Shown: positions 1 to 7,874, numbered from the stretch's first letter. The stretch is 33,448 nt of DNA from Spirosoma fluviale (GCA_945902135.1 CAMDMI010000005.1:1-33448); one strand, 5' to 3'. Made by a program: numbers and translations. Notes: generated by a model from the letters alone, not told the origin.

Positions 1-108
1 GGAATCAAAATTGGAAAAAATGCCTCCGTTGGTGCTGGTTCTGTACCACTAACAGAAGTAGCTGCAGGAAGCAAAGTTTTTGGATTCCCGGCTCAGGTAA
101 TGAAGTAG
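1..108 (+). CDS. C-terminal end of a hexapeptide-repeat acyltransferase (partial)
   Basis: The first 35 codons are open in frame 1 and end at TAG (106-108). The peptide reads IKIGKNASVGAGSV, then ends VFGFPAQVMK. This is the last coil of a left-handed beta-helix plus the closing 'G-x-P-A' tail seen in hexapeptide acyltransferases. LpxD and NeuD/PglD-type sugar acetyltransferases both end this way, and 35 residues cannot tell them apart. The gene is cut by the window edge. About 200 nt separate it from queE, and I see no terminator hairpin in that gap. Confidence 0.75.
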   Translation, partial: GIKIGKNASVGAGSVPLTEVAAGSKVFGFPAQVMK

Positions 109-314
109 CTTTAAATCAGTTTTGTGCCTTCGCGCACAATTCATTTGAATTCAGGTTGCCCCGCTTTTGCTTTGCGAGCAAGCATGCTGTATTTTTACGG
201 AAAATCCGATTTGATTGCATATCATGGCTTTGCAAATCGACCTCAAAAAAATTGCCGGTTGCCGGGCCTTGAAAGTTCATTTTTCAAAGAAAACCGCAAC
301 CACAGTGAAATAGA

Positions 315-932
315 ATGAACGAATCACCAACAGCAGAAAAACTTCCTTTAATGGAATCCTTCTATACCCTGCAAGGAGAAGGTTTTCATACCGGCCGCCC
401 CGCTTGGTTTATTCGTTTGGGAGGTTGTGATGTTGGCTGTGTATGGTGTGATGTGAAGGACAGCTGGAATCCGGATGCGCACCCTAAAATCAGTGTTGAA
501 TCTATGGTGATGAATGCATTGGAGAACCCAAGTCGTTTGGCTGTAATAACCGGTGGAGAACCATTGATGCACAACCTGGATGCGCTGACTGATAGGCTCA
601 AAACAGCAGGATTTGAAACCAACATTGAAACTTCAGGTGCATATCCACTGAGTGGACATTGGGATTGGATTTGCCTTTCTCCCAAAAAATTCAAATTGCC
701 CTTGCCTGAGGTTCTGACCGCGGCGCATGAATTTAAAGTGGTGGTTTACCACCGATCAGACATCGAATGGATGCAGCAGTTTTTGCCCCATCTGTCACCA
801 GATTGCAAATTATTCCTTCAACCAGAATGGTCTAAAGCCGAAGATATTACGCCCCTTCTTTTGGATTTCATCAAACAAAACCCGGCTTGGAGGCTTTCCC
901 TCCAAACCCACAAATACCTAAACATTCCATGA
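315..932 (+). CDS. queE: 7-carboxy-7-deazaguanine synthase (QueE)
   Basis: Radical SAM enzyme of 205 residues that converts 6-carboxy-tetrahydropterin to 7-carboxy-7-deazaguanine, the ring-contraction step of the preQ0/queuosine pathway. The cluster motif C-x3-C-x2-C is at residues 38-45 (CDVGCVWC). It is preceded by the family's TLQGEG substrate-binding motif (18-23) and followed by the SAM-binding TGGEP (79-83). The length suits QueE. The start is the only sensible ATG before TLQGEG. The stop overlaps the rluD start as ATGA (929-932), so the two genes are probably translationally coupled. I looked for a preQ1 riboswitch upstream and saw none. No other queuosine gene is in the window. Confidence 0.95.
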   Translation: MNESPTAEKLPLMESFYTLQGEGFHTGRPAWFIRLGGCDVGCVWCDVKDSWNPDAHPKISVESMVMNALENPSRLAVITGGEPLMHNLDALTDRLKTAGFETNIETSGAYPLSGHWDWICLSPKKFKLPLPEVLTAAHEFKVVVYHRSDIEWMQQFLPHLSPDCKLFLQPEWSKAEDITPLLLDFIKQNPAWRLSLQTHKYLNIP

Positions 933-1960
933 ACGGGGAAAACGATATTTTTCAAGAAGAGGAAACAGCACTTTTCGAACACCATCGTGTAGTGGCTGAT
1001 CCTGGTCAGGCACTTATGAGATTGGACAAATTCCTCTCTGTTCGCCTGCCAAATACTTCCCGTACGAAAGTTCAGCTCGGTATCGAAACCGGCCTTGTTA
1101 CCGTAAATGGAAAGGCAACCAAGGCCAATTACCAAATAAAACCTGGTGATGAGGTTTCGGTGAGCCTTCCCCATCCACGCAGAAACGATGAAATTATTGC
1201 CCAGGATATTCCAATTGATATCGTTTATGAAGATGAAGTGCTGATGGTCGTTAACAAGCCCGCTGGCATGGTCGTTCATCCTGCTTATGGCAATTGGGAA
1301 GGCACGCTGGTAAATGCCCTGCTTTTTTACCTCAACCGGGATTTGCCGGAAGGAAGCGAGCAACTCAGACCAGGACTTGTGCACCGCACAGATAAAGACA
1401 CCTCCGGACTTCTACTCATTGCCAAAGAAGAAAAGGCCATGATGAAGCTTGCAAAGCAGTTTTTCGAGCACAGTGTGGAACGCACCTACAATGCACTTGT
1501 CTGGGGAACGCCTTCACCCAAAGAGGGAACCATCAACCAAAGACTTGCACGCAGTCCAAGAGACCGCCGCCTAACCGAGGTTACGCAAAACGAAGAGATT
1601 GGCAAGCATGCAATCACCCATTTTAAGACAATGGAGAATTTCTCCTACACGAGTCTGATGCGTTGCAACCTGGAAACCGGGAGAACCCACCAAATCAGGG
1701 CTCATTTGAAATGGCTTGGTCATCCTCTTTTTGCAGATGAAATGTATGGTGGGAAGGTACCCCTTAAAGGACCAGCATTTACCAATTACAGGGCCTTCGT
1801 AGATAATGCCTTTCGTCTTTGTCCGCGTCAGGCTTTGCATGCCAGGTCACTCGGATTTAAACACCCGGTAAGTGGAGAATGGATGCAGTTTGAAGTTGAT
1901 TTGCCTGCAGATATGCTGGCTGTAATTTCAAAATGGCGGGAATACAAACCGCAGAACTAA
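929..1960 (+). CDS. rluD: RluA/RluD family 23S rRNA pseudouridine synthase
   Basis: 343-residue pseudouridine synthase. An S4 RNA-binding domain spans about residues 28-95 (MRLDKFLS, then VTVNGK). The catalytic domain holds [10 protein letters not shown] at 152-161, where D155 is the expected catalytic aspartate; the usual Leu of HRLDKDTSG is Thr here. The RTHQIRAH motif follows further on. RluD itself modifies helix 69 of 23S rRNA, but RluA-family paralogues are hard to separate by eye, so the exact target is inferred. The track starts at TTG 887, inside queE. ATG 929 overlapping the queE stop is better. The 3' end overlaps nuoA on the other strand by 4 nt. Confidence 0.92.
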   Translation: MNGENDIFQEEETALFEHHRVVADPGQALMRLDKFLSVRLPNTSRTKVQLGIETGLVTVNGKATKANYQIKPGDEVSVSLPHPRRNDEIIAQDIPIDIVYEDEVLMVVNKPAGMVVHPAYGNWEGTLVNALLFYLNRDLPEGSEQLRPGLVHRTDKDTSGLLLIAKEEKAMMKLAKQFFEHSVERTYNALVWGTPSPKEGTINQRLARSPRDRRLTEVTQNEEIGKHAITHFKTMENFSYTSLMRCNLETGRTHQIRAHLKWLGHPLFADEMYGGKVPLKGPAFTNYRAFVDNAFRLCPRQALHARSLGFKHPVSGEWMQFEVDLPADMLAVISKWREYKPQN

Positions 1961-2418
1961 GCAGCAGACTGCTTTTCCCTGTCCAGGTTATATTGCTCAT
2001 ACATAAAATCCGGCACCGGCCCTTGAAAGGAAGCGGTCTTTTGTTCTGGCTTCTGCCACTCAAAAAAACCTTTTCCCAAGGCAAGGAGGAAACCTGCCGC
2101 AAGTATGAGAATGAAAAGGAGCAATTCCGTTTTCATGATTTGTTTACCCGCCGCATCAGAAAAATCAAATCTATTTAGAAAAACCGGTGCCATTAACACG
2201 ATCTCAACTTCCATGAGCAAAAACACAATGGCCGGCAGAAAAAACCTTAAGTTAAACCGGCTTCCCAAAGGACCGGCTTCTTCACCACACTCATAAAAAC
2301 TGAGTTTTTCCGGGTTGGGTTTGTGGGTTTGCAATAGCCAGGAAAGTCCAAATCCCAGTCCTACGAATACCAGACCACCGGCAAAAAATACCAACAAAGG
2401 AAGATAAGCAGACTGCAT
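1957..2418 (-). CDS. nuoA: NADH-quinone oxidoreductase subunit A (NuoA)
   Basis: 153-residue membrane subunit of respiratory complex I. Three hydrophobic segments are visible: near the N-terminus ([19 protein letters not shown]), in the middle ([20 protein letters not shown]) and at 98-115 ([17 protein letters not shown]). The family signature FYECGEE and [14 protein letters not shown] with the conserved MEVEI are intact. The family usually runs 115-150 residues, so the charged C-terminal tail is slightly long. nuoA normally heads the nuoA-N operon. Here the next gene downstream is rluD on the opposite strand, so no nuoB follows. A TACTTTTG element lies 4 nt upstream of the ATG, suggesting a leaderless transcript. 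Confidence 0.93.
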   Translation of the reverse strand: MQSAYLPLLVFFAGGLVFVGLGFGLSWLLQTHKPNPEKLSFYECGEEAGPLGSRFNLRFFLPAIVFLLMEVEIVLMAPVFLNRFDFSDAAGKQIMKTELLLFILILAAGFLLALGKGFFEWQKPEQKTASFQGPVPDFMYEQYNLDREKQSAA

Positions 2419-2422
2419 GAGA

Positions 2423-2430
2423 CAAAAGTA
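2423..2430 (-). promoter_or_regulatory. Bacteroidota -7 promoter element upstream of nuoA
   Basis: On the minus strand this reads TACTTTTG, a perfect match to TAnnTTTG. It lies 4 nt upstream of the nuoA ATG, so transcription would begin at or next to the start codon. I see no clear -33 TTTG at the usual spacing. It is divergent from the element at 2466-2473. Confidence 0.6.
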
Positions 2431-2465
2431 AACAAAGCCCCGGTTTTTTCAGGGCATAGGTTTTT

Positions 2466-2473
2466 TACCTTTG
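2466..2473 (+). promoter_or_regulatory. Bacteroidota -7 promoter element upstream of the first DUF58 gene
   Basis: TACCTTTG matches TAnnTTTG and lies 9 nt before ATG 2483. The track's TTG start (2471) falls inside the element, which argues for the ATG as the real start. Confidence 0.6.
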
Positions 2474-2482
2474 CATCAAGCA

Positions 2483-3355
2483 ATGGATTTACGCGAAACC
2501 ATACAGAAACTCCGGAACTATGAAATCCGAATCCGCAAAGCGCTGAATACACGCTTGCAGGGGGATTATCATTCTGTTTTCAAAGGTTCTGGACTCGAAT
2601 TCAGCGATGTGCGAGAGTACCAGTACGGAGATGATGTGCGCACCATCGACTGGAATGTATCGGCAAAGGGTCATGGAACTTTTGTAAAAACCTTCAAAGA
2701 AGAAAAAGAGCAGACTGTGATGTTTTTGCTGGATGTTTCGGCTTCGCAGGAGGTAGGGAAATACGGCGCCAACAAACTGGATTTGTGCAGGGAAATTTGC
2801 GGTGTGCTTTCACTTTCTGCAGTAAAGGAAGGCTCTCAGGTTGGGGTAATTGCCTTCAGCAATAAGCGCGAAAAGTTTATCAAACCAGGAAAAGGAATGC
2901 AGCAGGCATACCGGATTATTTCTGAATTGTACAACCTGAAAAATCAGTCACAGCTCACCGATTTGAATGCGGCCATACACTTTACCATGACCATGCTCAA
3001 GCGAAAGTGCATCGTCATTGTGCTAAGTGATTTCATTGACAAAGATTACGACCAGGCCCTACGCACATTGAGCCGTAAGCACGATGTTGTGGTAATCCAT
3101 CTCATGGACAAACGGGAGGAAGATTTTCCCCGGCTTGGCATACTGCCACTTTACGACCCGGAACAGAAAAAGGCTTTTTGGATAAACACTTCCCTTCCCG
3201 GTTTTACAAAACTGGTGAAGCAACAATTTTTACAAAACAGGAAGAATTTGGAAGAACTCTGTCGGCAGCAGAAGACCAATTATCTGGCCATCAATACCAC
3301 AGACGATTATGTTTCGGCACTTGTTCGCCTTTTCAGGATCAGGAATGGAAAGTAA
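2483..3355 (+). CDS. DUF58 domain protein (VWA-like), subfamily 1
   Basis: 290-residue cytoplasmic DUF58 protein. The N-terminal DUF58 signature reads DYHSVFKGSGLEFSDVREY and then DVRTIDWNVSAK. A von Willebrand A-like fold follows with a MIDAS-type LDVSASQE (83-90) and a second acidic strand, VLSDFID. DUF58 genes usually sit behind a MoxR AAA+ ATPase and beside BatA/BatB-like VWA proteins; none is present here. The start is ATG 2483, 9 nt after a TACCTTTG element. The end overlaps the next gene by 11 nt, so the pair is probably coupled. The role is unknown; envelope-stress or chaperone-like functions are proposed for the family. Confidence 0.88.
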   Translation: MDLRETIQKLRNYEIRIRKALNTRLQGDYHSVFKGSGLEFSDVREYQYGDDVRTIDWNVSAKGHGTFVKTFKEEKEQTVMFLLDVSASQEVGKYGANKLDLCREICGVLSLSAVKEGSQVGVIAFSNKREKFIKPGKGMQQAYRIISELYNLKNQSQLTDLNAAIHFTMTMLKRKCIVIVLSDFIDKDYDQALRTLSRKHDVVVIHLMDKREEDFPRLGILPLYDPEQKKAFWINTSLPGFTKLVKQQFLQNRKNLEELCRQQKTNYLAINTTDDYVSALVRLFRIRNGK

Positions 3356-3719
3356 TTCGAAAGAAGTAAAAAGCCGCGACTGGCACCCACTTGAATATGC
3401 CCATGTTTTCCTTTGGCTGGTAAAAGACCTTTGCTGGGCACAAGGCTGGAAATTGGCCGGAACCATCATGGTACCGCCTGCAATTACAGTGGCCATCATC
3501 ATCACATGGCTTCAGCGAAAAAGAGCCCTTACGCTGGTGCACAACATTGCAATTTCCATTTGGATCAGTTCCAACAGCCTTTGGATGCTGGCCGAATTTT
3601 ACCAGAAAGAATCCTGGATGAAACCTGTAAGTTCTGTAGGTTTTATTCTTGGGCTTTTGATTTTGGCAATTCAGTATTCAAAATTCCTCTTGCAATATAT
3701 CTGGAACAAGAGAAGATAA
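3345..3719 (+). CDS. Small integral membrane protein of unknown function
   Basis: 124 residues, no recognised domain. Three hydrophobic stretches are visible: around 36-52 (MVPPAITVAIIITW), around 64-80 (HNIAISIWISSNSLWML) and around 93-115 (VGFILGLLILAIQYSKFLL). Trp-rich motifs LEYAHVFLWLVKDLCW precede the first. I recall similar small proteins as conserved in Bacteroidota but can assign no function. The track extends the ORF back to TTG 3309. ATG 3345 inside the end of the DUF58 gene is preferred, giving an 11-nt overlap and likely coupling to it. Confidence 0.7.
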   Translation: MESNSKEVKSRDWHPLEYAHVFLWLVKDLCWAQGWKLAGTIMVPPAITVAIIITWLQRKRALTLVHNIAISIWISSNSLWMLAEFYQKESWMKPVSSVGFILGLLILAIQYSKFLLQYIWNKRR

Positions 3720-3780
3720 TGGCCTTGTTACAGAGCGAGCCTATATGATTTAAAAAAAGGCTTGGCCTTCGGGAAGCAAT

Positions 3781-3818
3781 AAAAAAAAATCACCTGAAAA
3801 ATTTTCATTCTCAGGTGA
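3781..3818 (-). terminator. Rho-independent terminator for the 47-residue protein gene
   Basis: ATCACCTGA (3788-3796) pairs perfectly with TCAGGTGAT (3810-3818). On the minus strand the 9-bp stem is followed by a run of eight T (complement of the A-run at 3781-3788). It lies about 80 nt past the stop of the small minus-strand gene at 3900-4043. The plus side has only AAAATTT, so minus-strand termination is favoured. Confidence 0.75.
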
Positions 3819-3899
3819 TAAAATTTAGAATTGTCCTACGGATGTCCGGAACGATTTGTAACCGGATTAAAAGTGGTCTGCCTTAAAAAGGCTATTTGA

Positions 3900-4043
3900 T
3901 TATGCGGAAAAGGACTTTTTCAGTTCCTCCACATCCACTTTTTTGATAACGGGAGTAAGGGTAAGTTGCTTAATGCGCTTTACGCGTGCATTTGCCTTTG
4001 CCTTGTTCCTTCTGTCTTTTCTTTTAAGTCTTGTTACTCCCAT
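3900..4043 (-). CDS. 47-residue basic protein, possible ribosome-associated protein (missed by the ORF track)
   Basis: Read by hand on the minus strand: ATG 4043-4041 to TAA 3902-3900. The protein starts MGVTRLKRKDRRNKAKANAR and ends LKKSFSA. Of 47 residues 16 are Lys/Arg and only 4 acidic, so it should bind RNA. It has its own promoter-like sequence (TTTG-N20-CATCTTTG, 4064-4095) and a strong terminator (3781-3818), which together argue for a real gene. From memory, very similar short proteins starting 'MG(V/I)TRLKRKDRRN' occur widely in Bacteroidota as hypotheticals. Association with the ribosome (for example the Bacteroidota-specific protein bL38) is only a guess. It lies in a gap that would otherwise be about 390 nt without a gene. 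Confidence 0.82.
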   Translation of the reverse strand: MGVTRLKRKDRRNKAKANARVKRIKQLTLTPVIKKVDVEELKKSFSA

Positions 4044-4063
4044 GGCCTATGAATTTCGGGGTG

Positions 4064-4095
4064 CAAAGATGCTTAACCAGATTATTTTATCCAAA
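4064..4095 (-). promoter_or_regulatory. Promoter of the 47-residue protein gene
   Basis: On the minus strand TTTG (4095-4092) is separated by 20 nt from CATCTTTG (4071-4064). The spacing fits the Bacteroidota -33/-7 arrangement. The -7 box has one mismatch (C for the first T of TAnnTTTG). The gap to the ATG is 20 nt. Confidence 0.5.
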
Positions 4096-4113
4096 CATCT
4101 TCAAGTAAAATCC

Positions 4114-4515
4114 TCAGTTTTTTTTCTCACCTTCCGGATAAGAATCTGGCTGGTAGTCAACTCCTCCAAAAAAATGCAGCATCATTGACTTGCTGAGGCG
4201 ACTTGTGAAAGTAACCAACAGAACCACCATCGAAGCCGAAATCCCAAAATAGACATAAGGTCCCGGGTCGCCGAGAAGCACATAAGTGGCAACACCGGAG
4301 CTCACCATAATGGCCACATTCAAGGCATAATTAAAATACAATGCGCCTTCAAAAAAAGCCGGTTCCCGCTCAAAATGCAGGTTGCAAACTGGGCAATGAA
4401 TATTCAATCTTCGCCCAAACCTTAGACTAAAAGGAGAATCTGTAAAGAGTTTCCCTTTTCTGCATCTCGGACACCGGCACTGAATGATGGTATTAATTTG
4501 TGATAGCTCGCTCAT
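4114..4515 (-). CDS. DUF983 family membrane protein
   Basis: 133 residues. The N-terminus carries a zinc-ribbon-like pair, CRCPRCRKGKLF and CPVCNLHF, with the typical DUF983 'CPRCRKGKLF' opening. Two membrane helices follow (ALYFNYALNVAIMVSSGVATYVLL and YVYFGISASMVVLLVTF), then an RLSKSMMLHFFGGVDY segment and a charged tail. Function is unknown; the arrangement (cytoplasmic zinc ribbon plus two helices) is standard for the family and the length is normal. It is divergent from the ABC exporter gene at 4609. Confidence 0.9.
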   Translation of the reverse strand: MSELSQINTIIQCRCPRCRKGKLFTDSPFSLRFGRRLNIHCPVCNLHFEREPAFFEGALYFNYALNVAIMVSSGVATYVLLGDPGPYVYFGISASMVVLLVTFTSRLSKSMMLHFFGGVDYQPDSYPEGEKKN

Positions 4516-4595
4516 AAATTAAAGGCGCAATTAAGTAAAATCGATTCATTAAAATCATGAGCAAAACCGGGATGGACACAGCCACAGAAATTGCC

Positions 4596-4603
4596 TACTT
4601 TTG
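4596..4603 (+). promoter_or_regulatory. -7 promoter element upstream of the ABC exporter gene
   Basis: TACTTTTG is a perfect TAnnTTTG match. It ends 5 nt before GTG 4609 and lies inside the ORF-track extension (TTG 4591), so it moves the start downstream and suggests a leaderless mRNA. Confidence 0.6.
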
Positions 4604-4608
4604 CAGCA

Positions 4609-6390
4609 GTGAAGCCACTTCTTTCTCTCAACCATTACTTCTTCCGGTACAAGTATTACCTACTAATGGGCATCGCCTTTGTGGTGCTATCAAACCTTTT
4701 TGCGATTTACCCGGCGCAAATGGTTCGGTCTTCTTTTGATTTGGTGGCAAACCACCTGAGCACCATTTCAAATATTAAGTCAGAAGCAGATAAAGCCACG
4801 GCAATCAGCATCCTCAAGGATGATGTTTTGCGATATGGCCTCCTCATTGTAGCCATGGCTTTCATCCGGGGACTCTTTCTTTTTTTCATGAGGCAAACCA
4901 TCATTGTGATGTGTCGCCTTATTGAATTTGACCAGAAAAACGACATTTTTCAAAAGTATCAGGCACTTCCCCTCAGCTTTTACCGCCGCAACAATACCGG
5001 CGACCTCATGGCCCGGATTTCAGAAGATGTAAGTCGGGTTAGAATGTACACCGGACCAGCCATTATGTATGGAATCAACATGCTGGTTTTATTTGTGATG
5101 GTTATCGGATACATGGTATCAGTGAGTGCCGAGTTTACCTTGTATGTGCTCATGCCATTGCCCATACTTTCTGTTTCGGTTTACTTCATCAATTCAGAAA
5201 TCCAGCGGCGATCTGACTTGATTCAAAAAAGTCTTTCCGGGCTTTCTACTTTTGTGCAGGAAGCGTTTAGTGGCATCCGAGTGATCAAAGCTTTTGGAAG
5301 AGAGCAAGATTCTGTTCGACGGTTTGGAGAAGAAAGTCACCTTTACAGAGACCGGTCCATTCACCTTGGGAACCTCAATGCCTGGTTCTCTCCGGCAATC
5401 ATAAGCCTGATTGGCCTTAGCAGCATCATTACTGTTTATGTGGGTGGCCAACAAGTAATTGCCGGAAAAATCACCACAGGAAACATTGCCGAATTTCTCA
5501 TTTATGTGAACATGCTCACATGGCCAGTTACTTCCCTTGGTTGGGTTATTTCAATGGCGCAAAGAGCTTCGGTGAGTCAGACGCGTATCAATGAATTTCT
5601 GGATGAAAAATCGATGATTGTTTCAGATGAAAACCTAGAACTTCCGATCCTTGGAAATCTTGAATTCCGGAATGTTTCGCTTACCTATCCCGAGACAGGC
5701 ATACAAGCAATAAAGGATATTTCGTTTAAAGTAAGTCCGGGTCAAAGCATTGGTATATTAGGCAATACCGGAAGTGGCAAATCCAGTTTGGCAAACCTGG
5801 TTTGCAGGTTGTTTGATCCGGATTCCGGGGAAATTCTGGTAGATGGCCGATCCATTCGCGCCTGGAATCCACAATCGCTCCGGAAGCAAATCAGTTATGT
5901 GCAGCAGGATGTATTTCTGTTTTCCGACAGCATCCGCAACAATATCTTGTTTGGAAACCCGGACCTTTCTGAAGAAGAAATGCTAAAAGCTTCGCTTCAG
6001 GCAGACCTCCTTGAAAATGTAGAAAGGTTCGAAAAGCAATTTGAAACCGTAATCGGAGAACGGGGCATAACCCTTTCCGGCGGTCAAAAACAGCGCGTAT
6101 CAATTGCAAGGGCGCTTGTGCTGAAACCCAAAATTCTTGTCCTCGACGATTGTCTTTCTGCTGTTGACACTTCAACAGAAAAAACGATCCTCAATCACCT
6201 GAAAGAGGAAATGAAAGGCAAAACCACAATAATCATTTCCCACCGGATTTCCTCTGTGAACCTTGCCGACAAAATCCTTGTAATGGATGAGGGTTGTGTG
6301 GTTCAAGCGGGAAACCATGAGGAACTAATCAATCAGGAAGGACCCTACAAAACCCTGTTTGAAAAACAATTGGCAAGTGAAGAAGCATGA
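4609..6390 (+). CDS. ABC exporter, MsbA-like half-transporter (fused permease and ATPase)
   Basis: 593 residues: an N-terminal six-helix exporter domain (about 15-310) and a C-terminal ATPase (about 345-590). Walker A GNTGSGKSS is near 385-393, the signature LSGGQKQR near 489-496, and the H-loop ISHR near 543-546. Walker B reads ILVLDDCLSAVD, so Asp replaces the catalytic Glu. The family exports lipids (lipid A precursor for MsbA) or hydrophobic compounds; the substrate cannot be told from sequence. GTG 4609 is chosen because a TACTTTTG promoter element sits inside the track's TTG-started extension, and the N-terminus KPLLSLNHYFFRYK is typical for Bacteroidota members. The stop overlaps the lipoprotein start as ATGA. 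Confidence 0.9.
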   Translation: MKPLLSLNHYFFRYKYYLLMGIAFVVLSNLFAIYPAQMVRSSFDLVANHLSTISNIKSEADKATAISILKDDVLRYGLLIVAMAFIRGLFLFFMRQTIIVMCRLIEFDQKNDIFQKYQALPLSFYRRNNTGDLMARISEDVSRVRMYTGPAIMYGINMLVLFVMVIGYMVSVSAEFTLYVLMPLPILSVSVYFINSEIQRRSDLIQKSLSGLSTFVQEAFSGIRVIKAFGREQDSVRRFGEESHLYRDRSIHLGNLNAWFSPAIISLIGLSSIITVYVGGQQVIAGKITTGNIAEFLIYVNMLTWPVTSLGWVISMAQRASVSQTRINEFLDEKSMIVSDENLELPILGNLEFRNVSLTYPETGIQAIKDISFKVSPGQSIGILGNTGSGKSSLANLVCRLFDPDSGEILVDGRSIRAWNPQSLRKQISYVQQDVFLFSDSIRNNILFGNPDLSEEEMLKASLQADLLENVERFEKQFETVIGERGITLSGGQKQRVSIARALVLKPKILVLDDCLSAVDTSTEKTILNHLKEEMKGKTTIIISHRISSVNLADKILVMDEGCVVQAGNHEELINQEGPYKTLFEKQLASEEA

Positions 6391-6737
6391 GGAAGCGTTT
6401 GATATTTCCTGCCTTCCTCTTGTTGGTTTCGTTTTCCTGTACTGAGGAAGAAAAACCAGCATCTACCCCGAAGGGCATTTTGCCCATGGATTCCACCGCA
6501 ATGGTTTTAAGCGAAATTCATGAACTGGAATCCGCATTAATGGTCTCTTCCATCAGGCAAGATTCAACGCAAAACCTTTACCAGGCACTGGAACCTGATA
6601 TTTTCCGTAAATACAAATTGGATACAGGCCGATTAAACCGAAGCTTACGGTATTATTCCTCCGAACCATATTTGCTTGATTCGCTTTATCATGTGGTTCT
6701 AAAAAAGACCGATTCCACCGCCATTTTTCAGCCCTGA
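6387..6737 (+). CDS. DUF4296 family lipoprotein
   Basis: 116 residues with a short charged N-terminus, a hydrophobic segment and a cysteine at position 18 (LLVSFSCTEEE), which looks like a lipoprotein signal peptide with a non-ideal lipobox. The rest matches the DUF4296 pattern known to me from Bacteroidota: a short linker to ILPMDSTAMVLSEIHELE, a helical body, then RSLRYYSSEPYLLDSLYHVVL. Function is unknown. Its ATG overlaps the stop of the exporter (ATGA), so it is probably translated together with it and may act in the same envelope process. Confidence 0.82.
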   Translation: MRKRLIFPAFLLLVSFSCTEEEKPASTPKGILPMDSTAMVLSEIHELESALMVSSIRQDSTQNLYQALEPDIFRKYKLDTGRLNRSLRYYSSEPYLLDSLYHVVLKKTDSTAIFQP

Positions 6738-6787
6738 CAAAATAAATTGGACAAAAATTCAAAGGTTCACAAACCCTACTTTTCCGC

Positions 6788-6795
6788 CATATTTG
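6788..6795 (+). promoter_or_regulatory. Possible -7 element upstream of the second DUF58 gene
   Basis: CATATTTG differs from TAnnTTTG only at the first base. It lies 18 nt before TTG 6814 and overlaps the track's TTG start at 6793, so it favours 6814. Confidence 0.4.
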
Positions 6796-6813
6796 TACCA
6801 AAGCAAAACTCCA

Positions 6814-7722
6814 TTGGGTAAAAAAGTAGATCTCGCCTGGGCACGCCAGTTTGGAAACCTTGAACTGCTGGCTAGACAGCTGGTAGAAGGTTTTATTACT
6901 GGTTTACACCGCTCGCCCTATCACGGATTTTCTGTGGAATTTGCCGAGCATGTGCTGTACAACCCAGGTGAAAGCACCCGCCACATCAACTGGAAAGTAT
7001 TTGCGAAAACCGACCGACTTTACACGAAGCGCTATGAGGAGGAAACCAACCTCCGATGCCAGATTCTTCTGGATGTTTCGCCTTCCATGTACTTGCCAAA
7101 GCCGAATCAAGAAAAACTCACATTTAGTATTCTGGCTTCGGCGGCCATTATGCACATGCTGAGCAAACAGCGCGATGCCGTTGGCCTGAGCACATTTGCA
7201 GACGGAGTGATCAGCCAGAGCCAGACAAGGTCGATTTCCGGCCATGTCCACAAGCTCATCCTGCAACTTGAAAAAATCATGCAGGAACCAATTTCTGCAA
7301 GTCGGTCTTCAGTGCCTGAAGTAATTGACCAGTTGGCAGAATCTTTTCACCGACGCTCATTAGTGGTGATTTTCAGCGATTTATTCAGTGATGCAGATCC
7401 TGAAAAACTATTTAGTGCACTTGCCCACCTGAGGCACAACAAGCATGAAGTCCTCCTTTTTCATGTGATGGATTACCGTCAGGAAGTGGAATTTGAGTTC
7501 CGAAACAAGCCCTATATTTTTGTGGACGCGGAAACATCGGAACAGGTAAAACTTCATCCAACCGACATTCAGGAATCTTACCGCGAAGCCATGCACAAGC
7601 AAAATCAGGCCATACGCCTGCGTTGCGGGCAAATGAAAATTGATTATGTAGAGGCAAATACGAACATGGATTTCAGTCAGATTCTGATGAATTTCATGAC
7701 CAAGCGAAGCCGGATGGTGTAG
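6814..7722 (+). CDS. DUF58 domain protein (VWA-like), subfamily 2
   Basis: 302 residues if started at TTG 6814. No ATG precedes the conserved QFGNLELLARQLVEGF, so a non-ATG start is needed; the track uses TTG 6793. The DUF58 signature GLHRSPYHGFSVEFAEH and STRHINWKVFAKTDRLY is intact. A VWA-like MIDAS LLDVSPSMYL and a later VVIFSDLFSDAD follow. This belongs to a different DUF58 branch from the gene at 2483: it has 'SPYHGFSVEFAEH' where the first has 'GDYHSVFKGSGLEFSDV'. It is not next to a MoxR or Bat gene. A weak promoter element (CATATTTG) lies 18 nt upstream. Function is unknown. Confidence 0.85.
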   Translation: MGKKVDLAWARQFGNLELLARQLVEGFITGLHRSPYHGFSVEFAEHVLYNPGESTRHINWKVFAKTDRLYTKRYEEETNLRCQILLDVSPSMYLPKPNQEKLTFSILASAAIMHMLSKQRDAVGLSTFADGVISQSQTRSISGHVHKLILQLEKIMQEPISASRSSVPEVIDQLAESFHRRSLVVIFSDLFSDADPEKLFSALAHLRHNKHEVLLFHVMDYRQEVEFEFRNKPYIFVDAETSEQVKLHPTDIQESYREAMHKQNQAIRLRCGQMKIDYVEANTNMDFSQILMNFMTKRSRMV

Positions 7723-7866
7723 GAAATTGTATTGCTACAGTTTTGTTGGAGGTAGAAAAAGTTAATAGTTATACCATTTTGGTGTTTTTCGCCTAGTTGC
7801 AGATGAGGTGCTTTTAGTTGTTTAAAATACCCAGAGAGGTGAAATGCATGAACACAAAATTTCCCT

Positions 7867-7874
7867 TACCTTTA
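7867..7874 (+). promoter_or_regulatory. Possible -7 element upstream of the DUF433 gene
   Basis: TACCTTTA has one mismatch to TAnnTTTG and ends 4 nt before ATG 7879, the same spacing as at nuoA and the DedA gene. Confidence 0.45.

Noticed and set aside
109-314. preQ1 riboswitch upstream of queE
   Set aside because: I looked for the short preQ1 pseudoknot pattern and found no convincing G-rich stem with an A-rich tail. No other RNA structure is clear there.
124-318. 64-residue ORF between the acyltransferase and queE
   Set aside because: It has a GTG start, no promoter box or domain, odd composition and runs into the queE start. It is best seen as an open frame in a 206-nt gap.
887-928. Track extension of rluD to TTG 887
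   Set aside because: It lies inside queE; ATG 929 with ATGA coupling is the better start. Similar promoter-box arguments remove the extensions at 2471, 4591, 8574, 11796 and 26285.
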